NCBI RefSeq assembly: GCF_032452875.1
Contig: NC_083878.1
Location: 54,070,878-54,134,877, forward strand
Reading direction: 5' to 3'
DNA length: 64,000 nt
Source of the DNA: Bos javanicus
Taxonomy: Eukaryota > Chordata > Mammalia > Artiodactyla > Bovidae
Part shown: one piece after another, positions 33,030-44,100 of the stretch
Layout of the letters: the number at the start of each line of letters is the position of its first letter
Numbering within the stretch: the stretch's first letter is position 1
The notes under the pieces: model-generated
Told to the model about the DNA's origin: nothing
Databases searched by the model: none
What the model saw: the letters and a program-made list of their open reading frames with translations, nothing else
Translations under genes and position numbers: made by a program

Positions 33030-33745
33030 ATCATTAGAGAGTATTACAAGCAACTACATGTCAATATATGCCAATGAGGTGCTTCCCAGGTGGTGTTAGT
33101 GGTAAGAACATACATGCCAACACAGGAGATATAAGAGATGTTGGCTTGATCCCTAGGTCAGGAAGATCCCCTGGAGGACAGCATGGCAACCCACTGCAGT
33201 ATTCTTGCCTGGAGAATCCCCTGGACAGAGGAGCCTGGCAGGCTATATAGTCCACAGGGTTTCAAAGAGTTGGACATGATTGAAGCAACTTAGCCTGTGC
33301 ACATGCATATGCCAATAAAATGGACAATCTAGAAGCAAAGGACAGAGTCTTAGAAAAGTTCAGCCTTCTAAGACTGAATCAGGAAGAAATAGAGATAATG
33401 AACAAGTCAATCTCAAGCACTGAAGTCAAAACTATGATCAAAAATCTTCCAAAAAACAAAAGTTCAGAGAAGATAGCTAGATGGTGAAATCTATCAAACA
33501 TGTAGTGAAGAACTAATGCCTATCCTTCTCAAACTCTTCCAAAAAACTATAGAGGAAGGAACACTTCCAAATTCATTCTATGAAGCCACCATCACCCTAA
33601 TACCAAAACCAGATAAAGACATCACAAACAAAGAAAAATTTAGGCTAATATCACTGATGAACATAAATGCACAATGCCTCAACAAAATTCTAGCAAACTG
33701 AATCCAACAACACATAAGAGATTACACACTGTGATCAAATCACCC
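33030..33745 (+). mobile_element. L1 LINE ORF2 segment (start of RT domain) with nested SINE
   Basis: Sense L1: GAGAGTATTACAAGCAACTAC, then, after a Bov-tA, CAATAAAATGGACAATCTAG, AGACTGAATCAGGAAGAAATAG, AAAAATCTTCCAAAAAAC, and frame 33516-33701 ([20 protein letters not shown] ... IPKPDKD), the start of the reverse transcriptase domain. Broken by stops on both sides. Confidence 0.9.
33080..33305 (+). mobile_element. Bov-tA SINE with target-site duplication
   Basis: Sense Bov-tA (GCTTCCCAGGTGGTGTTAGT head, GGCTTGATCCCTAGG B-box region, TGCAGTATTCTTGCCTGG core). Flanked by TATATGCCAAT (33065-33075) and CATATGCCAAT (33306-33316), duplicating L1 text. Confidence 0.94.
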
Positions 33746-34062
33746 ATATATATACATAAGTCCTCTCCCTCTTGAAACTCTCTCCCACCTCCCATCCATC
33801 ACACCATTCTAGGTTGTCACGGACTAGACATTACCATATGTTAAATACATAGCCAGTAGGAATTTGCTGTATGACTCTAGGAGCTCAAGCCAGTGGTCTA
33901 TGATAACCTAGAATGGTGGGATTGGGTAGGAGGTGGGAGGGAGGTCAAGAGGGAGGGGATATATGTATACCTATGGCTGACTCATGTTGATATACGGCAG
34001 AAACCAACACAATATTGTAAAGCAATTATCCTTCAATTAAAAAAATTAAAAATTTAAAAAGT
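33746..34062 (+). mobile_element. L1 LINE 3' UTR with a small inverted piece
   Basis: Sense L1 3' UTR from 33822 (ACATTACCATATGTTAAATAC, CAGTAGGAATTTGCTGTATG) to the terminal AACACAATATTGTAAAGC, then TTATCCTTCAATTAAA and an A-rich tail. Just left of it, 33763-33820 is antisense text of the same 3' UTR (CTCCCACCTCCCATCCATC, CCATTCTAGGTTGTCACGG) that pairs with 33897-33958. Most of ORF2 is missing between this and 33745. Confidence 0.85.
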
Positions 34063-34379
34063 ATTTTTTTAAGTGCTAAGAACAGCAACAGAAAAAAATA
34101 TCTCTTGTGGTGTGTGACATGGAACTTGGCATTGATCTGTAAAGAAATTTCATTGTGTGGACCTCTTTAGTGAGTAAAGTTTGAAGATCAAGATGAATGA
34201 GGCTAAAAGTAGGCCTAATAACGCAGTTGCAAATCTTTTCCAGCTTTCCCCAATCTATAAATAAGCTACCATTCAAACACTGGGGCCCAACTGTTAAATC
34301 TACCAAAGTGACAGTTATGGCAAGAGGCTATGAATGACATAGAAATTCTGTCATTTCTGCAAACATATCCTAGGAATTT
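34063..34379. other. Unassigned stretch
   Basis: No gene or repeat recognised. Confidence 0.4.
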
Positions 34380-34500
34380 GTTAGACAATGAATTGAGAAT
34401 TCTGAATAAGATATTAATCTAAATCACTTTCCAGTTTTATAAATTTGGGCAAATCATCCTCTCACTGTGTTTCCTTTATCTACCGAGTAAGGAGATGGTC
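34380..34500 (+). mobile_element. MIR SINE fragment
   Basis: CCAGTTTTATAAATTTGGGCAAATCATCCTCTCACTGTGTTTCCTTTATCTACC (34432-34485) follows MIR (CTTGGGCAAGTTACTTAACCTCTCTGTGCCTCAGTTTCCTCATCT). Confidence 0.62.
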
Positions 34501-34512
34501 TATAAGAATGTG

Positions 34513-34732
34513 AGGCTTCCCCAGGTGTCCAATGTTAAGGAATTTGCTTGCAATGAAGGAGATACAGGAGATATGAGTTCGATCCCTGGGTCAGGAAGAT
34601 CCCCCGGAGGAGAGCATAGCAACCCACTTCAGTATTCTTGCCTAAGAATCCCATGGACAGAGGAACCTGGCAAGCTATAGTCCATGGCGTCACCAAGAGT
34701 CAGACACAACTGAAGCAACTGAACACAGCACA
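34513..34732 (+). mobile_element. Bov-tA SINE
   Basis: Sense Bov-tA with a preserved B box (GAGTTCGATCCC) in the tRNA-like head, the ACTTCAGTATTCTTGCCT core and the CAACTGAAGCAACTGAACAC tail typical of one Bov-tA subtype. Confidence 0.93.
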
Positions 34733-34956
34733 GCACTAGGAGAATATGACTGGTTAATGACTCTCTGGTTCTGCAATATTCACTACAGTCACCACGTTCA
34801 TCTCATTTAGAATGTTCCGAATTGCAAGTATTGATAATTAGCTTATTGAGAGTTGTTTTAATACTGAAAATAAGCTCTTTGTTCCAAAGACAAGATTTTT
34901 TATATTTTCCCATGACTACCTTAACTACCTTAAAGATTAAAACTGAATTTCTCAGA

Positions 34957-35178
34957 GACTTCCCTGGTGGCTCAGTGGTAAAGAAACCACCTGCAATGCA
35001 AGAGACACAAGAGATGTGGGTTCAGTCCCTGAGTTGAGAAGATCCTTTGGAGAAGGGAATGGAGACCCACTCCAGTATACTTGCCTGGAGAATTCCATGG
35101 ACAAAGGAGCCTGGCGGGCTACAGTCCATGGAGTGACAAAAAGTCAGACACCACTGAAGCAACTGAACACACATGCAC
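34957..35178 (+). mobile_element. Bov-tA SINE
   Basis: Sense Bov-tA of the same tail subtype as the preceding copy (CTGAAGCAACTGAACACAC), head GACTTCCCTGGTGGCTCAG, core GGAGAAGGGAATGGAGACCC. It lies about 220 bp from that copy in the same orientation. Confidence 0.93.
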
Positions 35179-35333
35179 AGGTTCCCTATATATGTAGTTA
35201 GCTAGAGATTAGTGTTGAGTATTTTGTATTGGAAAGCAATTCTATCTCTATCATACCTAAATCTACCTTTAAAAAACATTATTCAAACTTTCTATTTGAC
35301 ATATAAAATTTTTAATAATTTCACTTTGATCAA

Positions 35334-35347
35334 AAAAATCTCAGACT
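35334..35347. repeat. Target-site duplication, left side of full-length L1
   Basis: AAAAATCTCAGACT here and AAAAATCCCAGACT at 45500-45513 differ at one of 14 positions. They frame the L1 at 35348-45500. Confidence 0.9.
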
Positions 35348-36349
35348 GGAGAACAAGATGGCAGAAGAGTAGGTGGACATGGAGTACATCTCTCTCCATG
35401 GATTCATCAGGAATAAACTTCAGACACAGAAGTGCATGCAGAATACCAGTTGAGAGTGGTCAGGAAGACCTGACCAGTGGAAAAGAAAATATAGAACCAT
35501 GCAAAACTCAGTAGGATGAAGGAACTAGGGGAAAAACAGTATTAGTAGGACTGGACCTACCCTTGACTGGTGAGGGAACTGAAGCAGGAATCCAATCCCC
35601 ACGGTGGGGCAATTGTCTGAGTCAGAGGAGAACCATTTAAGGCTGAGAGTGAAACAGCTGATCTGTGGCAGCCTAAATGGAATGAGAATCAGACTGTCCT
35701 TGCCACAGCCATACACACGCTGTGCAGAAACACGGGTCTCCTGGAAGGAGAGCTTGGAGCTGAAGTTTAGGGATTGTGGAGCAATCCCAGTGTGAGGGCT
35801 GCTGTTAACTGCAGAGAGATGGATCAAGGGGATGTGAGGGAGGAGATCATGGTGGGAAATGCCTGTGGAGGAAAGCCAGGCAGCCATGGAAGCAAGGCGA
35901 TAGTGCTGAGTCACGCATAGAGAGCCAACATCATAGCCTCTCTCTCTCCATAGGTCAGCATCTGCAGCTGAACAGTAGAGAGGCTGGTGCATCAAATGCC
36001 AGAGGAAATGAACTACCGAGTGAGACCCCACCCAGGGTACCTCTCTAAGTGCCTGATGTGCCAAACAACAGAGAAGGAGCCTAAGCAAGGGATCCCTCTA
36101 AGTGCCTGAGCTGGTGGAGCTACAGAGAAAGACTGGCCAAAGAGGCCTTCTGATCACCAGCTTGATGGTGAGGCTTGAAAAAAGATTCTGAAAGGGTCAT
36201 AACTCCTGCCATGGAGGCAGTTTGTATCCCTGAACACTTGGTGCTGCCAGGGTCCCTGCAAGCCAAGCAGCTGCACCACCTTCACGCTCAACTCTCACTG
36301 GGGCAGAGCTGCCACGGACAAAAAAAGAAAAAAAAAATATTGTGTTTAT

Positions 36350-36490
36350 GTGTGCCGGGTCACTTCAGTCCTGTCCAACTCTTTGTGATCCTGTATACTG
36401 TGGCCTGTCAGGCTTCTCTGTCAGAGAGGGGTTTCTCTAGGCAAGAATACTGGAGCATATTGGCCAATACTGGTTGCCATACCCTTCTAG
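36350..36490 (-). mobile_element. Bov-tA fragment in L1 5' UTR
   Basis: Antisense tail and core of a Bov-tA (GGTCACTTCAGTCCTGTCC, GGCAAGAATACTGGAGC) lacking the tRNA-like head; it breaks off at CCATACCCTTCTAG. L1 5' UTR text continues on both sides. The piece GAGCATATTGGCCAATACTGG contains a small internal duplication. Confidence 0.8.
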
Positions 36491-37152
36491 AGCACTATAT
36501 TTCCTACTTCCCTAGCTGCCAATTCCCTGAGTACATGTTGCTGCCAGAACCACTGCAACCCAAGCAGCTGCACCACCTCCCAACCTGGTCCTCACAGAGG
36601 CAAACCCAAGTCCTCCAGGGCAGCCTCAGAGCAAACCCCAGTGGATGACCCACACGCAGAGGTGGAAATAAAATCACAATTGAAAGCCAGGGGCAATGTG
36701 GCTAAGGAAGAAGACCCAAAACATTCCCACCAGCTTTACAAGCTGCAGATTAAGTCAACTAAGCAGATTTGGTGTCTGTGGAATATATAAAAGATCATTG
36801 AGAGCTCCCACAAAAGAAAACTCCGTAGCTCTGATAGCTGTGGACATTGGAGGCAAGAGCACACAGGAGTAGGACCAGATTAGAATCTGAGGAGCCCCCA
36901 CAGTAGGTCCAGAGATCAGTACAGTGTTGGAGGGCATCTATGAGAGGTAAAGTGGACTGTGATTCCCAGCTCGGGAAAGGATTCTGATAACAGAGACTCA
37001 AGAAAAGCATTAATTATTCTTATTTTTGACTTGTTCTGTAGATTCTTTTGGACTTTTTTTTCCCTTTCCCCCACCTCTGTTTTAGTGGTCAATTTTATTG
37101 GCACTAAGAAATCCAATTAAGTTTTTGAGTTTTTTTTTTTTTTTTTTTCCCT

Positions 37153-38125
37153 CAGTCACATTTTTTATTGTTGTCATAAACCTCTGCCTCTACGTTGGGC
37201 TTTTGCAGTTCTGTGGAGTTTTCATCTTTTTTTTTTTTCTTTCTTTCATCTTTTTCTAATTTTAATTTTTTAAACTTGTTATTACTTTTTTGCATTTATT
37301 CCTTTGTTTGCTTTTCCTACTGTTTTTTTTCTCCTTGCAGTTAATCTTTAACATATATAATTCTTCTTTATTTACCTCTATTTAACTTTGCATATCTTTC
37401 TTTCTTTTCTTTTTCTCCTTTCCTCTCAACATATTTGTTAGTTTTATTTTCATTTCTTTATTCCCCAATTGGCACCTACCTTTAGTTTTGTTTTCTAGTT
37501 TGTGCTTTAATTAGTTTTGTTCTGGTAGATATGATTTTTGGTTTCCTTTGTTCCCAGATCAATCTATTGTGCTTAATTTTTATTGGACTGCTTGATTTTG
37601 CTTATGGGTGTATATGTATATGTGTGTATTCAGTCACATTTGCTATTGTTGTTATAAACCTCTGCCTCTACATTTGGCTTTTGCAGTTCTGTGGAGTTCC
37701 CCTCCCCTTTTTTTCTTTCTTCCTTTCTCTCTCTCTTTTTTTTTTTATAATTTTAATTTTTTAAACCTATTATTTTTTTAATTTATTCCTTCATTTGCCT
37801 TTCCTACTGTTCTTTTCCCCTTTCAGTTAATATTAAATGTATATAAATCTTCTTCATCTACCTCTATTTAACTTTGCATATGTATTCTTTCTTTCCTTCC
37901 TTTCCTCTCAACATATTTGTTAGATTTGTTCTCATTGCTTTATTTTCCACTTGGCATCTTGATTGATTTAGTTTTGTTTTCCAGTTTATGCTTAAGTTAG
38001 TTTTGTTTTTGATGGTAAATATAATTTTTTATTTCCTTTGTTCACTGGATCAATCTACTGTTCTTTACTTTTGTTGGACTATTTTCATTTTGCTCATGGG
38101 TGTATATATATGTGTGTATATTCCA
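37153..38125 (+). repeat. Tandem duplication (~478 bp unit) in L1 5' UTR
   Basis: CAGTCACATTTTTTATTGTT at 37153 and CAGTCACATTTGCTATTGTT at 37631 begin two successive copies that stay collinear to about 38125: ACCTCTGCCTCTAC, GCTTTTGCAGTTCTGTGGAG, CTCTCAACATATTTGTTAG, GGATCAATCTA/AGATCAATCTA, GGGTGTATATGTATATG. Each is T-rich. The copies differ by many substitutions and by different poly-T expansions. Confidence 0.9.
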
Positions 38126-38689
38126 TTATTTTAATTATTATTTGCCTGATTTTGTAACTGCCATTTGCCTGGGGTTCATCTTTGGTTTCTCACTTTTGGA
38201 TATTTGTTTACTCTCCCTTAATGCCATAATAAGCCACTTGTAGAATCTTCGTTCCTGACCAGAGATCAAACTCTGAGGCTTTGGAGTGGTAGCACTGACT
38301 CCAAGACCCTAGACTACCAGAGAACTAAGACTAAAGAGTACCAAATAGTGAGAACTCACACAAAGGAAACCATTTGAATACAAGACCTGGTATTACCCAA
38401 CCACCAGTAGCACCCTGTGCAGGATGCCCCATCTAAACAACAAACAAAACAAAAATACAAACCCAATCATCAGCAGACAGCACTCATCCTTGCCAATCAG
38501 AGGAAAAGCAAACAAAGGGCCAAAAACTCAGCACAAATCTTACCCTATATGGAGCTCACACAAACCACTGAATCAACATTAGGAGGGCAGAAACCAAAAG
38601 GAAGAAAGAATTCAACCTTCTTCAAGGAAAAAATTCAAGTTTCCTTGAAGGTGGGAAAAGGAGACTTCAGACACAATAACTTAAAATCA

Positions 38690-39838
38690 AATTGCCAACA
38701 TCCACTGGATAATGGAAAAAGCAACAGAGTTCCAGAAAAACATCTATTTCTGCTTTATTGACTATGCCAAAGCCTTTGACTGTATGGATCACAATAAACT
38801 GTGGAAAATTCTGAAAGAGATGGGAATACCAGACCACCTGACCTGCCTCTTGAGAAACCTGTATGCAGATCAGGAAGCAGGAGTTAGAACTGGACATGGA
38901 ACAACAGACTTGTTCCAAACAGGAAAAGGAGTGCATCAAGGCTGTATATTGTCACCCTGCTTATTTAACTTCTATGCAGAGTACATCATGAGAAACGCTG
39001 GGCTGGAAGAAGCACAAGCTGGAATCAAGATTGCTGGGAGAAATATCAATAACCTCAGATATGCAGATGACACCACCCTTATGGCAGAAAGGGAAGAAGA
39101 ACTAAAAAGCCTCTTGATGAAAGTGAAAGTGGAGAGTGAAAAAGTTGGCTTAAAGGTCAACATTCAGAAAATGAAGATCATGGCATCCAATTCCATCACT
39201 TCATGGCAAATAGATGGGGAAACAGTGGAAACAGTGTCAGACTTTATCTTTTTGGGTTCCAAAATCACTGCAGATGGTGACTGCAGCCATGAAATTAAAA
39301 GACGTTTACTCCTTGGAAGAAAAGTTATGACCAACCTAGACAGCATATTAAAAAGCAGAAACATTACTTTGCCAACAAAAGTCCATCTAGTCAAGGCTTT
39401 GGTTTTTCCAGTGGTCATGTATGGATGTGAGAGTTGGACTGTGAAGAAAGCTGAGCACCAAAGAATTGATGCTTTTGAACTGTGGTGTTGGAGAAGACTC
39501 TTGAGAGTCCCTTGGACTGCAAGCAGATCCAACCAGTCCATTCTGAAGGACATCAGCCCTGGGTGTTCTTTGGAAGCAATGATGCTAAAGCTGAAACTTC
39601 AGTACTTTGGTCACCTCATGCAAAGAGTTGACTCATTGGAAAAGACTGTGATGCTGGGAGGGATTGGGGGCAAGAGGAAAAGGGGACGACAGAGGATGAG
39701 ATGGCTGGATGGCATCACTGACTCGATGGACATGAGTCTCAGTGAACTCTGGGAGCTGGCGATGGACAGGGAGGCCTGGCGTGCTGTGATTCATGGAGTC
39801 ACAAAGAGTCGGACACGACTGAGCAACTGAACTGAACT
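38690..39838 (+). mobile_element. BovB LINE, 5'-truncated, youngest-looking copy
   Basis: Sense BovB inserted in the L1. It begins at CAAATTGCCAACATCCACTGG, within the sequence upstream of reverse transcriptase motif A, and ends with the GAACTGAACTGAA terminus, followed by AGTTAAAATT and an A/GAAA-rich run. The short word TTAAAAT occurs on both sides (38682-38688 and about 39842-39848), a probable target-site duplication. Its coding frame is uninterrupted. Confidence 0.95.
38712..39830 (+). CDS. BovB reverse transcriptase, C-terminal 372 codons, open
   Basis: Longest intact coding frame in the window. RTE reverse transcriptase copies element RNA into DNA at a nicked target. Visible motifs: motif [10 protein letters not shown] at residues about 16-24 (catalytic Asp), motif [12 protein letters not shown] at about 75-85, motif [10 protein letters not shown] at about 117-125 (both catalytic Asp present). 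Then come a thumb-like region, a cysteine-containing C-terminal stretch (MYGCESWT ... [14 protein letters not shown]) and an Arg-rich [19 protein letters not shown] near the end. The endonuclease domain and the RT N-terminus are missing because the element is 5'-truncated. The listed start is only the first ATG; the open frame is not an original gene start. Expression is not implied. The lack of stops suggests recent insertion. Confidence 0.7.
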   Translation: MEKATEFQKNIYFCFIDYAKAFDCMDHNKLWKILKEMGIPDHLTCLLRNLYADQEAGVRTGHGTTDLFQTGKGVHQGCILSPCLFNFYAEYIMRNAGLEEAQAGIKIAGRNINNLRYADDTTLMAEREEELKSLLMKVKVESEKVGLKVNIQKMKIMASNSITSWQIDGETVETVSDFIFLGSKITADGDCSHEIKRRLLLGRKVMTNLDSILKSRNITLPTKVHLVKALVFPVVMYGCESWTVKKAEHQRIDAFELWCWRRLLRVPWTASRSNQSILKDISPGCSLEAMMLKLKLQYFGHLMQRVDSLEKTVMLGGIGGKRKRGRQRMRWLDGITDSMDMSLSELWELAMDREAWRAVIHGVTKSRTRLSN

Positions 39839-39844
39839 GAAGTT

Positions 39845-39895
39845 AAAATTAAAAAAAAAAAAAAAGGAAAGAAAGAAAGAAAGAAAAGGCAGAGA
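39845..39895. repeat. Poly-A / (GAAA)n at BovB 3' junction
   Basis: A14 run followed by GGAAAGAAAGAAAGAAAGAAAAGG, between the BovB end and resumed L1 ORF1 text. Confidence 0.85.
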
Positions 39896-40303
39896 AATAA
39901 TGCACAAATAAAGGAACAAACTAGAAACACAGAAGTCCAAATAAATGAAGAGAAAATAGGAAAATTACCTTAAAAAGAATTCAGAAAAATGATAGTAAAG
40001 ATGATCTAAACCCTTGAAAACAAAATGGAGAAAATGCAAGAATCAATTAACAAAGACCGAAAACAATTAAAGAGTAAGCATACAGAGACAAACAACACAA
40101 TCATTGAAATTAAAAATATTCTAGAAGGAATCAGTAGTAGAATATCTGAAGTGGAAGAATGAATCAGTGAGCTGAAAGATAAAATGGTGGAAATAACTTC
40201 TGAAGAGCAGAATAAAGTAAAAAGAATGAAAAGAGCTGAGGACAACCTTAGAGATCTCTAGGACAATATCAAATGCACCAGCATTCGAATTATAAGGGTC
40301 CCA

Positions 40304-40571
40304 AGGCAATGGCACCCCACTCCAGTACTCTTGCCTGGAAGATCCCGTGGGTGGAGGAGCCTGGTGGGCTGCAGTCCATGGGGTCGCTGAGAGCTGGACA
40401 CAACTGAGTGACTTCACTTTCACTTTTCACTTTCATGCATTGGAGAAGGAAATGTCAACCCACTCCAGTGTTCTTGCCTGGTGAATCCCAGGGATGGGGG
40501 AGCCTGGTGTGCTGCCATCTATGGGGTCACACAGAGTCAGACACGACTGAAGTGACTTAGCATAGCATAGC
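40304..40571 (+). mobile_element. Bov-A2 SINE in L1 ORF1
   Basis: Dimeric Bov-A2, sense: first monomer GGCAATGGCACCCCACTCC ... GACTTCACTTTCACTT, second monomer CATTGGAGAAGGAAATGTC ... GACACGACTGAAGTGACTTAG, then a CATAG-type terminal repeat (three units). It has no tRNA-like head. The L1 text GGTCCCA on the left continues as AAGAAGAAGAA on the right. Confidence 0.94.
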
Positions 40572-41101
40572 AAAAGAAGAAGAAAAAAGAAAGGGTATCA
40601 GAAAATTTTGAAGAGATTATAGTTTAAAATTTACCTAACATGGAAAAGGAAATAGCTTATCAAGTCCAAGAGGCACAAAGAGTCCCATACAGGATAAACC
40701 CAAGGAGAAACACGCCAAGACACATACTATTCAAACTAACAAAGACTAAACACAAATAAAGAATATTAAAAGCAGCAAGAGAGAAGCAACAAGTAATATA
40801 CCAGGAAAACCCCATAGGCTTAACAGCTGATCTTTCAACAGAAACTCTGCAGGCCATAAGGGAATGGCAGGATATATTTAAAGTACTAAAAGGGAAAAAA
40901 ATCTACAACCAAGATTACTGTACCCAGCAAGGATCTCATTCAAAATTGATGGAGAAATAAAAGGCTTTTCAGAGAAGCAAAGTTTAAGCAAATTCAGTAC
41001 CACCAAACCAGCTTTACAACAAATGATAAATGGACTTATATAGTCAAGAAATACAAGAGAAGAAAAAAAGATCTACAAAATCAACCCCAAACCATTAGAA
41101 A

Positions 41102-44100
41102 ATGGCAATAGGAACATGTATATCAATAATTACTTTAAATGTAAATGGATTAAATGCTCCAACCAAAAGACACAGACTAGCTGAACAGATACAAAAACAG
41201 GACCCAGATATACACTGTCTACAAGAAACCCACTTCAGACCTCAAGACACATATAGACTGAAAGTGAGAGGATGGAAAAATATATTCCATGCTAATGGGA
41301 AGCAAAAGAAAGCTGGAGTAGCAATCCTCATATCAGACAAAATAGACCTTAAAATAAAGAAGATTATAAGAGCTAAGGAAGGCACTACATAATGATCAAG
41401 GGATCAATACAAAAGGAAGACATAACAATTGTAAATATCTATGCACCCAACATAGGAGGACCTCAATACATAGGACAAACACTAACAGACATAAAAGGAG
41501 AAATTGACAGTAACACAATAAGAGTAGGAAACTTTAAAACCCTACTCACACCCACAGAGAGATCATCAAAACAGAAAATTAATAAGAAAACACAAGTCTT
41601 AAATGATACATTAGATGAGATGGAGCTCATTGATATCTTCAGGACATTCCATCCAAATGCAGAAGAATACACCTTCTTCTCAAGTGTACATGGAACATTC
41701 TCCAGGATAAACCACATCTTGGGTCACAAATCAAGCCTCAGTAAATTTAAGAAAATTGAAATTGTATCAGGCATCTTCTCTGACCACAATGCTATGAGAC
41801 TAGCATATTAATTACAAGAAGAAAAAAAAATTGTAAGAAATACAAACACATGGAGATTAAGCAACACACTTCTAAATAACCAATAGGTTACTGAAGAAAT
41901 TAAAAGGGAAATAAAAAAATTTCTAGAAACAAATGACAATGGAAGCATGACAACTCAAAACCTATGGGATGCAGCAAGAGCAGTTCTAAGAGGGAAGTTT
42001 ATAGCAATACAATCCTACCTCAAGAAACAAGAAAAACATCAAATAGACAACCTAACTTTACACCTAAAGCAACTGGGAAAAGAAGAAGAAAAGAACCTCA
42101 AAATTAGTAGAAGTAAAGGAATCATAAAGATTCAAGCAGAAATAAATGAATAAGAAATGAAAGAAACAATAGTAAGGATTAATAAAACTAAAAGCTGATT
42201 CTTTGAGAAGATAAACAAAATTGACAAACTCTTAGCCAGACTCATCAAGAAAAAAAGAGAAGAATCAAATCAACAAATTAGAAATGAAAAAGAGGTTACA
42301 ACAGACAATGCAGAAATACAAAGGATTATAATAGACTATTATGAACAACTATATGGCAATAAAATAGATAACCTGGGGAAAATGGACAGATTCTTAGAAA
42401 AGCTCAATCTTCCAAGACTGAACAAGGAAGAAATAGAAATTATGAGCAACCCAATTACAAGTACTGAAATTGAAGGTGTGATTTAAAAAAACTCCTTAAA
42501 AACAAAAGCTCTGAACCAGATGGCTTCACAAGAGAATTCTATTAAATATTTAGAGAAAAGCTAATGCCTATCCTTCTAAAACTCTTTCAACAAATTGCAG
42601 AGGAACACTTCCAAACTCATTCTACGAGGCCACCATCACCCTGTACCAAAACCAGACAAAGAAAACACAAAAAAGAAAATGACAGTCCAATTTCACTGAT
42701 GAACATAGATGAAAAAATCCTCATCAAAAATTTGGCAAGCAGAATTCAGCAACACATGAAAAATCTCATACACCATGATCAAGTTGGGTTTATTCCAGGG
42801 ATGCAAGGATTCTTCAATATATGCAAATCAATCAATGTGATACACCATATTAACAAATTGAAAGATAAAAACCATATGATCATCTCAATAGATGCATAAA
42901 AAGCCTTTGACAAAATTCAGGACCTATTTATGATTAAAACTTGTCAAAAAACAGGCATAGAAGGAACCTACCTTAACATAGTAAAGGTCATATATGATAA
43001 GCCTACAGTAAATATTATTCTCAGTGGTGAAAAACTGAAAGCATCCCCGCTAAGATCAGGAACAAGACAATGGTGTCCACTTCCACCACTAATATTCATC
43101 ATAGTTCTGGGAGTCCCTAGCTGCAGCAGAGAAGAAAAAGAAATAAAAAGAATCCAGATCAGAAAAGAAGTAAAGCTCTCACTGCTTGAAGATGACATGA
43201 TACAGTACATAGAAAACCCTAAAGATAGTATCAGAAAATTACTAGAGCTAATCAGTAAATTTAGTAAAGTTGCAGGATACAAAATCAATACACAGAAATC
43301 ACTTGCATTTCTTTATACTAACAATGAAAAATCAGAAAGAGCAATTGAGGAATCAATCCCATTCACCATTGCCACAAAAAGAATCAAATATCAAGGAATA
43401 AACTTACCTAAGGAGACAAAAGAACTGTGCACAGAAAATTATAAGACATTAATGAAAGAAATCAAAGATGACATGAACCAATGGAGAGATATTACACGTT
43501 CCTGGGTAGGAAGAATCAATATTGTGAAAATGACTATACTACCAAATGCAATCTACAGATTCAATGTGATCCCTATTAAATTACCAGTGACATTTTTCAC
43601 AGAACTAGAACAAAAATTTTCACAATTCATATGGAAACACAAAAGACCCTAAATAGCCAAAGCAGTCTTGAGAAAGAATGGAGCTGGAGGAATCAACCTT
43701 CCAGACTTCAGATTATACTACAAAGCTACAGTCATCAAGACTGTATGGTACTGGCATAAAAACAGAAATATAGACCAATGGAACAATATAGAAAGCCCAG
43801 AAATAAACCCATGCACCTTTGGGTACCTTATTTTTAACAAAGGAAGCAAGAATATGAATGAGGCAAAGACAGCCTCTTCAGTAAATGGTGCTGGGAAAAC
43901 TGGACAGCTACATGTAAAAGAAATAAATTAGAACACTTCCTAACACTATACACAAAAATAAACTCAAATTAAAACCTAAGTGTGAGACCAGAAACTATAA
44001 AACTCTTAGAGGAAAACATAGGCAGAACACTCAATGACATAGATCAAAGCAAGATCCTCTATGACCCACCTCCTAGAGTAATGGAAATAAAAACAAAAGT

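Larger units (their letters stand above)
35348..38400 (+). promoter_or_regulatory. L1 5' UTR / internal promoter region
   Basis: L1 carries its promoter inside the transcribed 5' UTR (family knowledge). Here the first 1.6 kb (35348-36960) is GC-balanced, with G-rich and CCACC-rich stretches. It is followed by about 1 kb of T-rich, pyrimidine-rich sequence (37050-38125). Open frames on the minus strand (35525-36088) are antisense shadows without known domains. I cannot tell whether the promoter is active; CpG dinucleotides are few, as expected of an old methylated copy. Confidence 0.6.
38417..41085 (+). pseudogene. L1 ORF1 remains (nucleic-acid-binding chaperone), split by BovB and Bov-A2
   Basis: ORF1p is the trimeric RNA-binding protein that packages L1 RNA in the cytoplasm. 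What can be read: a coiled-coil-like stretch around 39950-40230 (heptad-rich text such as ENKMEKMQESINKD, ISRISEVEE, ISELKDKMVEITSEEQNK). After a Bov-A2 comes the C-terminal region around 40880-41040, including LYPARISFKIDGEIKGF, typical of the ORF1p C-terminal domain. The order fits the family: coiled coil, RRM-like, C-terminal domain. Stops interrupt each part, the BovB at 38690-39838 separates the 5' portion, and Bov-A2 splits the coiled coil from the RRM-like region. The exact start is uncertain; the frame at 38417-38689 may be its N-terminus or the end of the 5' UTR. Confidence 0.65.

Noticed and set aside
35525..36088. 187-codon minus-strand frame in the L1 5' UTR
   Set aside because: No known domain, and it lies wholly inside L1 5' UTR sequence that is non-coding. 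It could in principle belong to an antisense L1 transcript, but nothing in the sequence supports a protein.
36175..36648. 157-codon plus-strand frame
   Set aside because: It runs through L1 5' UTR and straight across a nested Bov-tA piece, so its continuity is accidental.
37153..38125. Endogenous retrovirus LTR pair (two direct ~480-bp repeats)
   Set aside because: The repeats are adjacent with no internal region, primer-binding site or TG...CA ends, and lie inside the L1 5' UTR; a tandem duplication fits better.
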